NCBI RefSeq assembly: GCF_009663395.1
Contig: NZ_QKNW01000001.1
Span: 1,116,001-1,180,000 of the forward strand
Direction: 5' to 3'
DNA: 64,000 bases
Source of the DNA: Halosegnis longus
GTDB taxonomy: Archaea; Halobacteriota; Halobacteria; Halobacteriales; Haloarculaceae
This document shows positions 7,367 through 18,807 of the stretch, piece by piece. The notes beneath the pieces are model-generated. The model did no database searches. It saw nothing but the letters and a program-made list of their open reading frames with translations, and was not told the DNA's origin. The number at the start of each line of letters is the position of its first letter. The first letter of the stretch is position 1. The translations under genes and the position numbers were made by a program.

Positions 7367-7598
7367 TGCGGTCGCGGTGCGGTTTCCCCTGAGCCAAGCA
7401 CCGAGGGTGGTCGCGGTGCTGTCGAACTCATCGTAACCAACACCGTGCCGGTCCCGAGACCAAGCAATGAGAGTGGTCGCGGGATTATCGAGGTCGAACG
7501 AAACACCACCGCACCAGCGAAAGTTCCCCGAACACCACAATCCAGCCCACACAGTCGGAACCGCTAACTGACGCAGGGTCACAGACACGAACAATCAG

Positions 7599-9107
7599 AT
7601 GCAGCTACCCGACGCCGCGGTCGCCCTGCTCGAATCCGCGAGCGCGACCGACGCCAAATCAATCGAACAGCTCGCCACCGACACCGACGAGAAACCCGAG
7701 ACGCTCACCGGGGCCGCCTTCGACCTCGAAGCCGACGGGCTCGTCGCCATCGAGGAACGCGTCGAGGTGTCGCTCGAACTCACCGACGAGGGGGAACAGT
7801 ACCGCGCGCACGGGCTCCCGGAGCTTCGACTCTACCGCGCCGCGGCCGACGCCGGCGCAGCAGACGACCCCGTCCCGATGGGACAGGTCGTCGGTGCCTC
7901 CGGACTCGAAGGCCCCGAAGTCGATATCGCTCTGATGAACTTCGCGCGCAAGGGGCTCGGCTCCATCGACTCGGGCGAACTGTCCGTGAACGCCGACGCA
8001 GAGGTCGATTCCGACGCCGAGCGCGCGGCGCTCGATGCTATCGCGGACGACGACGCCGACGGTCTCGACGACGACACCGTCGACCGACTCGTCGAGCGCG
8101 GACTCGTGGAACGGCGCGAGCAGACCAACCGGTTCGTCACGCTCACCGACGACGGCGTGACGGCGCTCATGGAAGGCGTCGAGACGGCAGCGACGGTCGG
8201 CCAGCTCACGCCGGAGCTGCTCACCTCCGGCGAGTGGGAGGACGTGGAGTTCGCCGAGTACAACGTCGAGGCCGACGCCGAACCCGTCACCGGCGGGAAG
8301 ACGCACATCCTGCGACAGACAGCCGAGTCGGTGAAGGACACCCTCGTCGGGATGGGGTTCCAGGAGATGCAGGGGCCACACGCCGACGCCGACTTCTGGA
8401 TCAACGACGCGCTGTTCATGCCCCAGGACCACCCCGCGCGCACCCACTGGGACCGGTTCACCCTCGACACCGACCCGATGACGGACCTCCCGGACGACCT
8501 CGTGGGTCGGGTGGAGGACGCCCACCGCAACGGCGTTGGTCCCGACGGCGAAGGGTATCACTCGCCGTGGTCGCGTGAGTTCGCCGAGGAGGTCGCGCTC
8601 CGGGGTCACACCACCTCGCTGTCGATGCGGTATCTCTCGGGCGAGGAAATCGGCGACCTCGAGCCGCCACAGCGGTTCTTCTCCGTCGAGAAGGTGTATC
8701 GCAACGACACCCTCGACGCGACGCATCTGCTGGAGTTCTTCCAAATCGAGGGGTGGGTGATGGCCGAAGACCTCTCCGTGCGCGATTTGATGGGCACCTT
8801 CGAGGAGTTCTACGCCCAGTTCGGGATTACGGACATCGAGTTCAAGCCCCACTACAATCCGTACACGGAACCGAGCTTCGAGCTGTTCGGTACCCATCCG
8901 ACGACGGGTGAAATCGTCGAAATCGGGAACTCGGGTATCTTCCGCGAGGAGGTGCTCTCGCCGCTGGGCGTCGAGTGTGACGTGATGGCGTGGGGACTCG
9001 CGCTCGAACGACTCCTGATGCTCATGTACGGGTTCGAGGATATCCGCGACGTACACGGGACCTTGTGTGACCTCGACCTGCTGCGGAACGTGGAGGTGCT
9101 CGCGTAA
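7599..9107 (+). CDS. pheS: Phenylalanyl-tRNA synthetase alpha subunit
   Basis: A 502-residue class II synthetase subunit that charges tRNA-Phe as an alpha2-beta2 enzyme. The first ~200 residues are the helical/winged N-terminal region typical of archaeal and eukaryotic PheS. The catalytic domain follows from about 230, with motif 2 in FSVEKVYRND plus FFQIEGWVM, the FELFGTHPTTGE strand, and motif 3 in MAWGLALERLLML near the C-terminus. Length fits the archaeal form. The stop TAA overlaps the pheT ATG by one base, so the two subunits are translationally coupled. Confidence 0.97.
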   Translation: MQLPDAAVALLESASATDAKSIEQLATDTDEKPETLTGAAFDLEADGLVAIEERVEVSLELTDEGEQYRAHGLPELRLYRAAADAGAADDPVPMGQVVGASGLEGPEVDIALMNFARKGLGSIDSGELSVNADAEVDSDAERAALDAIADDDADGLDDDTVDRLVERGLVERREQTNRFVTLTDDGVTALMEGVETAATVGQLTPELLTSGEWEDVEFAEYNVEADAEPVTGGKTHILRQTAESVKDTLVGMGFQEMQGPHADADFWINDALFMPQDHPARTHWDRFTLDTDPMTDLPDDLVGRVEDAHRNGVGPDGEGYHSPWSREFAEEVALRGHTTSLSMRYLSGEEIGDLEPPQRFFSVEKVYRNDTLDATHLLEFFQIEGWVMAEDLSVRDLMGTFEEFYAQFGITDIEFKPHYNPYTEPSFELFGTHPTTGEIVEIGNSGIFREEVLSPLGVECDVMAWGLALERLLMLMYGFEDIRDVHGTLCDLDLLRNVEVLA

Positions 9108-10804
9108 TGCCCGTCGTCGAAATCGACCCCGACGAGCTACGAGAGTTGGCGGGCCACGACAAGTCGGACGAGGAGCTGCAATCGGACCTGTTCGGACTCG
9201 GCCTGGAGTTCGAAGGCGAAACCGAAGACGGGGAGTTCCAGTTGGAGTTCGCTCCCGACCGCCTCGACCGGCTCTCCGTCGAGGGTATCGCGCGGTCGCT
9301 CCGCTACCAGTACGGCGACGTGCGCGGCGTCTACGTCCCCTCGACGAACGACGCCGAGTGGCGCGTCGAGGTGGAGGACGTGCCAGAGGACCGACCGTAC
9401 GTGACCGCCGCGGTCGTCCGCGGCGTCGACATGACGGAGGGGAAACTGGAGTCGCTCATCCAGCTACAGGAGAAACTCCACGCGACGATGGGGCGCAAGC
9501 GCGCGAAGGGCGCAATCGGCGTCCACGACCTCGCGATGGTGAAAGGCGGAGCCTTCGAGGGTGACGACCGCGGGAAGACCATCACCTATACTGGTATCGA
9601 CCCGGACGGCGACAGTTTCGTGCCGCTCGATGCCGACACGGAGATGACGCCCGCAGACGTGCTCGAGGACCACCCCGTCGGCGAGACGTACGCCGACCTC
9701 GTCGCAGAGTACGAGAGCTACCCGGCGATTTACGACGATATCGGGCTGTTCTCGTTCCCGCCGGTCATCAACGGAAAGCGGACGGAGGTCGACGAGGGGT
9801 CGCGCGACCTCCTCGTCGAGATGACGGGCACCGACCAGTGGACCATCGACCGGATGCTCGCCATCGTCTGTTACGCGCTCGACGCCCGCGGCGGCCGCAT
9901 CGAGGAGGTCGACATCGCCTACCCGGACCGCGAGACGGTTCGCCCGGACCTCCAGACGCGGACGAAGTCGGTCGCACACGACCGCATCGAGTCGACGCTG
10001 GGTATCGACCTCGCGGTCGAGGAGACCATCGACCTGTTCGAGCGGTCGGGACTCGGCGTCGAACACGACGACGGGAGCTACGAGGTGGAGATTCCGCCCT
10101 ACCGGACGGACGTGCTCCACCCGATGGACCTGGTGGACGACGTGGGTCGCGCCTACGGCTTCAACGACCTCGAACCGCGGTATCCCGACGTGTCGACGGT
10201 CGGGGGCCGCCACGACCGCTCGAAGTTGGAGCGGGCCGCCCGCGAGACGCTCGTCGGACTCGGCTTCGAGGACCTGTTGAACTTCCACATGATCTCCGAG
10301 CGGGAGAACTACGAGCGGATGGGCGTCGACCCCGGAAGTGACGCCTTCGGCGGGCAACGTCCGGTCCACATTGAGGGACCGTACAGCGAGGACTACACGA
10401 TGCTCCGGACGTGGGCGCTCCCGTCGCTCGCGATGGTCCTAGAGAACAACACCCACCGGGCGTATCCGCAGGACATCGCCGAGGTCGGCTTCGCGGCCGC
10501 GCGCGACGACGCGGAATCGAGCGGCGTCGCGGAACGGCGCACGGTCGCGGGCGCGCTCGCACGCGCGGACTCGTCGTACGAGGACGCGAAGGCACGACTC
10601 CAGACGATCGCTCGAAACTTCGGCGTCGAGCTGGAGACGCCGGCGACGACACACCCCTCCTTTATCGACGGCCGCGCGGCGTCGGTCGTCATCGACGGGG
10701 AGCCGGTCGGGGTCGTGGGCGAACTCCACCCCCGCGTGCTCGTCGAACACGACCTCGAAGTGCCGGTCACGGCCTTCGAGTTCGACCTCACGGCGCTCCG
10801 TTAA
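9107..10804 (+). CDS. pheT: Phenylalanyl-tRNA synthetase beta subunit
   Basis: A 565-residue beta subunit of the short archaeal/eukaryotic type. It has the B1/B3-B4 editing region (with IGVHDLAMVKGG at about 145-156), the B5 domain and the inactive class II-like domain (EVGFAA, then GELHPRVLVEHDLEVPV near the end). The bacterial tRNA-binding and anticodon-binding extensions are absent, as expected for archaea. It starts inside the pheS stop. Its own stop forms the palindrome TTAA with the convergent pyrD stop. Confidence 0.97.
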   Translation: MPVVEIDPDELRELAGHDKSDEELQSDLFGLGLEFEGETEDGEFQLEFAPDRLDRLSVEGIARSLRYQYGDVRGVYVPSTNDAEWRVEVEDVPEDRPYVTAAVVRGVDMTEGKLESLIQLQEKLHATMGRKRAKGAIGVHDLAMVKGGAFEGDDRGKTITYTGIDPDGDSFVPLDADTEMTPADVLEDHPVGETYADLVAEYESYPAIYDDIGLFSFPPVINGKRTEVDEGSRDLLVEMTGTDQWTIDRMLAIVCYALDARGGRIEEVDIAYPDRETVRPDLQTRTKSVAHDRIESTLGIDLAVEETIDLFERSGLGVEHDDGSYEVEIPPYRTDVLHPMDLVDDVGRAYGFNDLEPRYPDVSTVGGRHDRSKLERAARETLVGLGFEDLLNFHMISERENYERMGVDPGSDAFGGQRPVHIEGPYSEDYTMLRTWALPSLAMVLENNTHRAYPQDIAEVGFAAARDDAESSGVAERRTVAGALARADSSYEDAKARLQTIARNFGVELETPATTHPSFIDGRAASVVIDGEPVGVVGELHPRVLVEHDLEVPVTAFEFDLTALR

Positions 10805-11856
10805 GCGAGGTCAGCGCCGACCGCGTCCTCGATAGAATCGAAACCGTCACGCTCCAACAGGTCGAGCAGCCCCTGATTGATGTCGCGCGCGACCGTCGGT
10901 CCCTCGTAGACGAGGGCGGTGTACAGTTGGACCACGCTCGCGCCCGCGCGAATCTTCTCGTAGGCTCCTTCCGCGTCGGCGATACCGCCGACGCCGACGA
11001 CGGGCACGTCGGTCCGTTCCGCGACGAACCGTATCATCTCCGTGGCTTCGCCCTCGATCGGTGCACCGGAAAGCCCGCCTTCCTGTACCGACTTCGGCGA
11101 TTCGAGCGACGCGGGGCGGCGAACGCTCGTGTTCGTCGCGACGACGCCGTCCAGGCCGAGGTCGTTCACCACGTCGAGTGCCGACTCGACGGCCTCGGGG
11201 GCGAGGTCGGGCGAGAGCTTGAGGAGCAGGGGAGAGGCCCCGGCATCCTGGAGGGTGGAGAGAATCTCCTCGAGCGGGTCGCGGTCCTGTAGCTCGCGGA
11301 GTCCGGGCGTGTTCGGGGAAGAGACGTTCACCACGAAGTAGTCGCCGCCCGCGCGCGTGCGCTCGAAGGAGTAGAGGTAATCGTCGGCCGCCTCCGCCAA
11401 CGGCGTGGACTTCGACTTCCCGATGTTGACGCCGACCGGAACATCCACGTCGGTGTCGGCGAGCCGCGGGCCGATGGTGTCCGCGCCGTGGTTGTTGAAG
11501 CCCATGCGGTTGACGATGGCGCGGTCCTCGCGGAGTCGGAACATTCGGGGTCTGGAGTTTCCCGGCTGCCGTTCGGCGGTGACGCCGCCGACCTCGAGGT
11601 GGCCGAAGCCGAGCGCGGCGAGAGCGGGCGGAATCTCGGCGTTCTTATCGAAGCCCGCCGCGACGCCCACCGGGTTCGGGAAGGTCTGGTCGAACGCCTC
11701 GACTTCGAGCCGCGAGTCGGTGACGGTGAGCCGGTCCGCGACGGGGTCGACGAGCCGCGTCTCCTGTCCGTATTCGAGGACGGCGTGACCGAGCCGGTGG
11801 GCGGTCTCGGCCGGGAGCGCGAACAGCGCCGGCTTCACGAGGTCGTAGAGGTTCAC
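10801..11856 (-). CDS. pyrD: Dihydroorotate dehydrogenase, class 2 (quinone-linked)
   Basis: A 351-residue FMN enzyme oxidising dihydroorotate to orotate in pyrimidine synthesis. Features seen: an N-terminal amphipathic segment (about 1-30) like that which docks class 2 enzymes on the membrane, PNPVGVAAGFDKNAE (FMN binding), RMGFNNHG, NVSSPNTPGLR with the catalytic serine, TNTS, and GVGGI with a C-terminal phosphate-binding stretch. The class 2 form implies quinone as electron acceptor. The partial pyrC-like gene at the right end of the window belongs to the same pathway but is far away. Confidence 0.95.
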   Translation of the reverse strand: MNLYDLVKPALFALPAETAHRLGHAVLEYGQETRLVDPVADRLTVTDSRLEVEAFDQTFPNPVGVAAGFDKNAEIPPALAALGFGHLEVGGVTAERQPGNSRPRMFRLREDRAIVNRMGFNNHGADTIGPRLADTDVDVPVGVNIGKSKSTPLAEAADDYLYSFERTRAGGDYFVVNVSSPNTPGLRELQDRDPLEEILSTLQDAGASPLLLKLSPDLAPEAVESALDVVNDLGLDGVVATNTSVRRPASLESPKSVQEGGLSGAPIEGEATEMIRFVAERTDVPVVGVGGIADAEGAYEKIRAGASVVQLYTALVYEGPTVARDINQGLLDLLERDGFDSIEDAVGADLA

Positions 11857-11897
11857 GAATGTATGCGAGAGACGGAGCGAGAAAGGCGATGCGGTCG

Positions 11898-12095
11898 TTA
11901 AAAGTCGTGTTCGACGTCGTCGGTGTCCGCCTTCTGGATGATTATCTTCCCGTCGCGAACCCGGACGAACACCTCGTCTCCGATGTCAAGTCCGGCGACG
12001 GCGAGCTCGTCCTCGTGGAGATTCACGTGGACGTTGTGGTACTCGCCGTTCTCGTCTTTGGCGCCACTCGGAGAGAGCTTCTTCTTGCGAACCAT
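11898..12095 (-). CDS. Small AbrB/SpoVT-like haloarchaeal protein
   Basis: Sixty-five residues from the ATG at 12095; an upstream in-frame extension is unlikely because the basic MVRKKKLSPSG start fits the family better. The core pattern, VNLHEDELAVAGLDIGDEVFVRVRDGKIIIQKA, split here by its motifs, has the 'swapped-hairpin' AbrB look: loop, G-D-E-V strand, then a short strand ending in a basic residue. Such proteins bind DNA as dimers, but the basic N-terminus could also bind RNA. Transcribed in the same direction as pyrD, 41 bp upstream of it. Confidence 0.75.
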   Translation of the reverse strand: MVRKKKLSPSGAKDENGEYHNVHVNLHEDELAVAGLDIGDEVFVRVRDGKIIIQKADTDDVEHDF

Positions 12096-12283
12096 CGCGG
12101 TGTTGGCTGTGATTCCCGCCACGAGACACATAAGTGTACCGTGGTCGCGCACGGTCGGTGCTGTCCGTGTCTCCGTCCCCGGTGGTCGGCTCCGATACCA
12201 CCGCGAGAATCGGGTGCTGTCACCCGATTCCGGGGATACGCTTAAGATACACCCTGTTCACATCTCACATGGAGGTAACAACT

Positions 12284-12589
12284 ATGGCAGACGACAAGCG
12301 GAACTTCGCACTGCGCGAGTCGAGCGGCGAGGAAAGTAGTGTCTTCTCCGGACGCACCCCGCGACAGGCTGCCCTCAAGGCTGCCCGTCGGCTCACGCCG
12401 GCCAGCAGCGAGGACGCGGCCGACCGCACGGAGCTGCGGCTGCGCGAGAAGGGAACGACCAAGGTACACATCTACGAGGGCTGGGCCTGGGAGGAGAACG
12501 CTCCCGATGATAAGCCCGACTGGATGCCCGACGATATCACGGAGGCGAACGTCTCCAAGCAGGGTATCGAGCATCTCGACGAGATCTAG
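12284..12589 (+). CDS. Chromosomal (non-histone) protein MC1
   Basis: A 101-residue member of the MC1 family, the small architectural DNA-bending protein of methanosarcinas and haloarchaea. It shows the family core: FALRESSGEE, VFSGRTPRQAALKAARR, ELRLREKGTTKVHIYEGW and PDWMPDDITEANV. Haloarchaeal MC1 is more acidic than the methanogen protein, as here. A strong Shine-Dalgarno GGAGGT at 12271-12276 precedes the ATG at 12284; the ATG at 12269 would place that site inside the gene. TATA-like TTAAGATA lies at 12242-12249. Confidence 0.93.
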   Translation: MADDKRNFALRESSGEESSVFSGRTPRQAALKAARRLTPASSEDAADRTELRLREKGTTKVHIYEGWAWEENAPDDKPDWMPDDITEANVSKQGIEHLDEI

Positions 12590-12804
12590 TGCGGCTCTCT
12601 TTCTCCGTGGAATCACGACACGTATAGACCGTCCGCGCGTACAGACGTGTGCGCGGCACTCATCCGGCCCGACCGACCGTGCGAGCGTGGGATGAGGGTC
12701 CGACCTCCAGCCGCGCGACACTCTACACGGCGAGCCGCGGCTATCTTGCCCTGTTGTACACACATCGGGTGGCGTGAAACCGCATGACGTGGCGGGGTCG
12801 AGAC

Positions 12805-12850
12805 GACGGGGTTAAGTGTACAACTCCCATCAAATGAAATGTGAACGACG
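12805..12850 (+). promoter_or_regulatory. rRNA promoter P1 (candidate)
   Basis: GGGGTTAAGTG with a TATA-like core near 12812, followed about 25 bases later by ATGTGAACGACG, the sort of start-site sequence that recurs after the other units. It differs most from the repeated units downstream. Confidence 0.55.
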
Positions 12851-12939
12851 TGGCGCAGGCCGCCGAGGCCTGCCCCGCTCGCTGACCACCGTTTCGGTGG
12901 TCCGCGGTCCGACTCGGTCGGGTCGCGAAGACAAGCTCG

Positions 12940-13150
12940 ATTCGACGCCCTTATACGTAACAGGCGACTCGGGTTGGATAAGAGGTCGCCCCGCCTTCGG
13001 CGGGAAACGGCCCTACTCCAATCCGACGCCCTTATGTACGAACGGCCGCTCGAATTGGATACGCTCGCACCCATCTCCGATGGGCTGTGACAGCACGCAT
13101 CCAATCCGACGCCCTTATACGTAACAGGGCGCTCGGATGGAATGCACACG
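12940..13150 (+). promoter_or_regulatory. Tandem rRNA promoters P2-P4
   Basis: Three repeated units share CGACGCCCTTAT(A/G) followed by a GCTCGG/ACTCGG block and a GGATRNG-like start. TATA cores begin at 12951, 13032 and 13115, that is 81 and 83 bp apart. Units P2 and P4 are nearly identical over the box (GACGCCCTTATACGTAACAG). Multiple spaced promoters before 16S are usual in halobacteria and give high, growth-controlled rRNA synthesis. Confidence 0.85.
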
Positions 13151-13195
13151 ACGTGATTGAGTCGGCCTTCGACGGTCGACTCGTCCCGGGGCGAT

Positions 13196-13230
13196 GTACT
13201 TCACAGGGTTTATACCCTGTCGCGAAGTAC
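13196..13230 (+). promoter_or_regulatory. Palindromic TATA / leader hairpin upstream of 16S
   Basis: Nested arms GTACTTC (13196-13202) with GAAGTAC (13224-13230), and CAGGGT (13204-13209) with ACCCTG (13214-13219), enclose TTAT. The DNA contains a TATA box (TTTATA) inside a palindrome, so it may be a fifth promoter. The transcript from P1-P4 would instead fold this as a hairpin. Confidence 0.55.
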
Positions 13231-13296
13231 AGTTAGTTCCCGAAGGAAATGAGGATTCGACCCCTGCGGTCCGCCGTACACGATCGAATCTGATGT

Positions 13297-13311
13297 TAGC
13301 CCTGATGGTTC
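13297..13311 (+). other. 5' strand of 16S processing stem
   Basis: TAGCCCTGATGGTTC is the exact complement of 14957-14971 on the far side of the 16S. Pairing continues with small bulges into 13312-13322 (GGTGACACCCGG) against CCGGGCACC before 14957. This gives the bulge-helix-bulge target of the archaeal splicing endonuclease, which releases pre-16S. Confidence 0.85.
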
Positions 13312-13417
13312 GGTGACACCCGGTATGGTGTCACCGACCGATCCCACATATACAGATAGCGATTCATGCACATTCGTTAGAATGTGTTCCCGCCTAACCC
13401 TCCCCACCAGGGGAGAC

Positions 13418-14884
<1,467 letters not shown>

Positions 14885-15020
14885 AAAGACCGGGACCAGA
14901 GCTCTGCTCTGGCCCACCTTCGTGGGTTCGGTCGGCGACGCCGACCGGGCACCTTGGAACCATCAGGGCTACGATTGCGGCTGTCCGCTACGTTCGTTAG
15001 CGGGCCGTCGCGGTCGAGTT
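14885..15020 (+). other. 16S-tRNA spacer with 3' strand of 16S processing stem
   Basis: Contains the 15-base complement of the leader stem at 14957-14971, a GC-rich hairpin close to the 16S end (CCAGAGC/GCTCTGG near 14894-14912), and a short linker to tRNA-Ala. No gene. Confidence 0.85.
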
Positions 15021-15092
15021 GGGCCCATAGCTCAGTGGTAGAGTGCCTCCTTTGCAAGGAGGATGCCCGGGGTTCGAATCCCCGTGGGTCCA
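15021..15092 (+). tRNA. tRNA-Ala (TGC)
   Basis: A 72-nt cloverleaf without encoded CCA: acceptor GGGCCCA/TGGGTCC, D-arm with AGCTCAGTGGTAGAGT, anticodon arm CCTCC-TTTGCAA-GGAGG (anticodon TGC at the centre), and T-arm CGGGG-TTCGAAT-CCCCG. Its place in the 16S-23S spacer is the standard archaeal one. Confidence 0.98.
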
Positions 15093-15283
15093 TGTACAAG
15101 ACGAATCGTGCCCCTTATATGGGTCACCGTATTCGTCCGATGTACGACCGATGCACCACTCCGTGAAAGCGCGGGTGGGAAGGGTAGATGCACGCACTGG
15201 GGTTGCACCCAGGCGCTGCGAATGATACCGTGTGTACGTGCAATCCAGGCGCTCACTGGACCCGTTCACTGTGCTCAGTGATC
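15093..15283 (+). other. tRNA-Ala to 23S spacer with 5' strand of 23S processing stem
   Basis: 15234-15280 is complementary, with one internal bulge region, to 18196-18242 beyond the 23S. Paired blocks are CGTGCAATCCAG, TGGACCCGTTCAC and CTCAGTG. This forms the bulge-helix-bulge used to excise pre-23S. Nothing else is recognised. Confidence 0.85.
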
Positions 15284-18190
<2,907 letters not shown>

Positions 18191-18261
18191 CATCGCACTG
18201 AGACCCGTGAACGGGTCCAGGCGTTTACTGGATTGCACGCACACATTTGGTTAGCTACCCA
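18191..18261 (+). other. 23S-5S spacer with 3' strand of 23S processing stem
   Basis: 18196-18242 pairs with 15234-15280 (see the 5' strand). The remaining ~20 bases lead into the tRNA-like element that precedes 5S. Confidence 0.8.
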
Positions 18262-18303
18262 CCGACGATGGTCTTCATCGTGGTTCGATTCCACGAGTCG
18301 GCA
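18262..18303 (+). ncRNA. tRNA-like element at the 5' side of 5S rRNA
   Basis: Outer stem CCGAC (18262-18266) with GTCGG (18297-18301) encloses a small hairpin (GATG-GTCTT-CATC) and a perfect T-arm, CGTGG-TTCGATT-CCACG at 18279-18295. It ends two bases before the 5S start. In Haloferax volcanii the 5S precursor carries a tRNA-like structure here that tRNase Z recognises to form the 5S 5' end; this element matches that. It lacks an anticodon arm and is not a tRNA. Confidence 0.82.
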
Positions 18304-18425
18304 TTAAGGCGGCCATAGCGGCGGGGTCACTCCCGTACCCATCCCGAACACGGAAGATAAGCCCGCCAGCGTTCCGGCGAGTACTGGAGTACGCGAGTCT
18401 CTGGGAAATCCGGTTCGCCGCCTGC
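18304..18425 (+). rRNA. rrf: 5S ribosomal RNA
   Basis: A 122-nt 5S gene. Terminal helix TTAAGGCGGC / GCCGCC, loop sequence CCCGTACCCATCCCGAACACGG, and the GAAGATAAGCCCGCCAGCGTTC block are standard for halophilic archaea. It ends about 12 bases before the operon terminator. Confidence 0.96.
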
Positions 18426-18436
18426 CATTCATTCAA

Positions 18437-18468
18437 AGCCCACCAGTATTGTGCTGGTGGGCTTTTTT
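18437..18468 (+). terminator. rRNA operon terminator
   Basis: Perfect 10-bp stem AGCCCACCAG (18437-18446) / CTGGTGGGCT (18454-18463), seven-base loop, then a run of T (18463-18468). This is a strong intrinsic-type terminator directly after 5S. Confidence 0.88.
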
Positions 18469-18499
18469 CATTTACCGTGCGGCGATGCCGCACGTCCGA

Positions 18500-18522
18500 C
18501 CGGCGAGCCGCTGGCTCGCCGG
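18500..18522. repeat. Perfect 10-bp hairpin before tRNA-Cys
   Basis: CCGGCGAGCC (18500-18509) and GGCTCGCCGG (18513-18522) around GCT. No T-run follows, so it is not an obvious terminator. It is followed at 18527-18537 by the TATA-like CTATACTTAAC that probably serves tRNA-Cys. Confidence 0.7.
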
Positions 18523-18563
18523 ACCGCTATACTTAACCACGGGAGTACGTTACCCTCATCTGC

Positions 18564-18637
18564 GCCAAGGTGGCAGAGTGGCCTTACGCGGTCGCCTGCA
18601 GAGCGACTACACGCCGGTTCGAATCCGGCCCTTGGCT
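18564..18637 (+). tRNA. tRNA-Cys (GCA)
   Basis: A 74-nt cloverleaf: acceptor GCCAAGG/CCTTGGC with discriminator T, anticodon arm GTCGC-CTGCAGA-GCGAC (anticodon GCA), T-arm GCCGG-TTCGAAT-CCGGC. A TATA-like box ACTTAA sits about 30 bases upstream (18530-18535), after the rRNA terminator, so it likely has its own promoter. No encoded CCA. Confidence 0.97.
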
Positions 18638-18807
18638 TTCTCCCCTCCCCTCGATATCCAACGCGACCAGCCGCGGTCACAACAGGCTCTTGAGTTCGTT
18701 TCAACCCCTGAACGCCGCAGTGGCCACACTCACAGCCCCGAGTCTCGCGTTTTGAGTAGTGACACCGGGACCGACGGGTCAAAGCGTGTGCCGCCCGCAG
18801 CGTCCGT

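Larger units (their letters stand above)
6813..7598. other. Hairpin-rich non-coding region upstream of pheST
   Basis: About 790 bases without a plausible gene; short open frames here are all interrupted low-quality overlaps. Visible structure includes a long interrupted inverted repeat (6961-7056), a 9-bp hairpin (7062-7082), a perfect 12-bp hairpin (7088-7113), a 7-bp hairpin (7191-7208), a dispersed repeat with a copy elsewhere in the window (7301-7366), and two imperfect direct repeats 66 bp apart beginning CCAAGCA (7394 and 7460). It may be a decayed mobile element or a set of haloarchaeal intergenic repeats. The pheS promoter must lie near its right end. Confidence 0.7.
12590..13417. other. 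rRNA operon promoter and leader region
   Basis: No gene. The first ~190 bases hold only unassigned sequence with a 7-bp stem (CTCATCC near 12660 with GGATGAG near 12693). From 12800 onward there are at least four promoter-like units (TATA-like cores near 12812, 12951, 13032 and 13115) and a fifth TATA inside a palindrome (13204-13219). The leader then holds the 5' strand of the 16S processing stem (13297-13311), and the 16S begins at 13418. Confidence 0.85.

Noticed and set aside
7659-9056. A 465-codon frame antisense to pheS, and similar frames opposite hel308, ligA and glyS
   Set aside because: Shadows of conserved housekeeping genes without recognisable motifs or start signals.
12600-12790. 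A possible RNase P or SRP RNA in the GC-rich stretch after MC1
   Set aside because: Only one short stem is seen and none of the conserved blocks of those RNAs could be recognised.
18262-18303. A functional tRNA or tRNA gene fragment before 5S
   Set aside because: No D-arm or anticodon arm; better explained by the known tRNA-like processing element of haloarchaeal 5S precursors.
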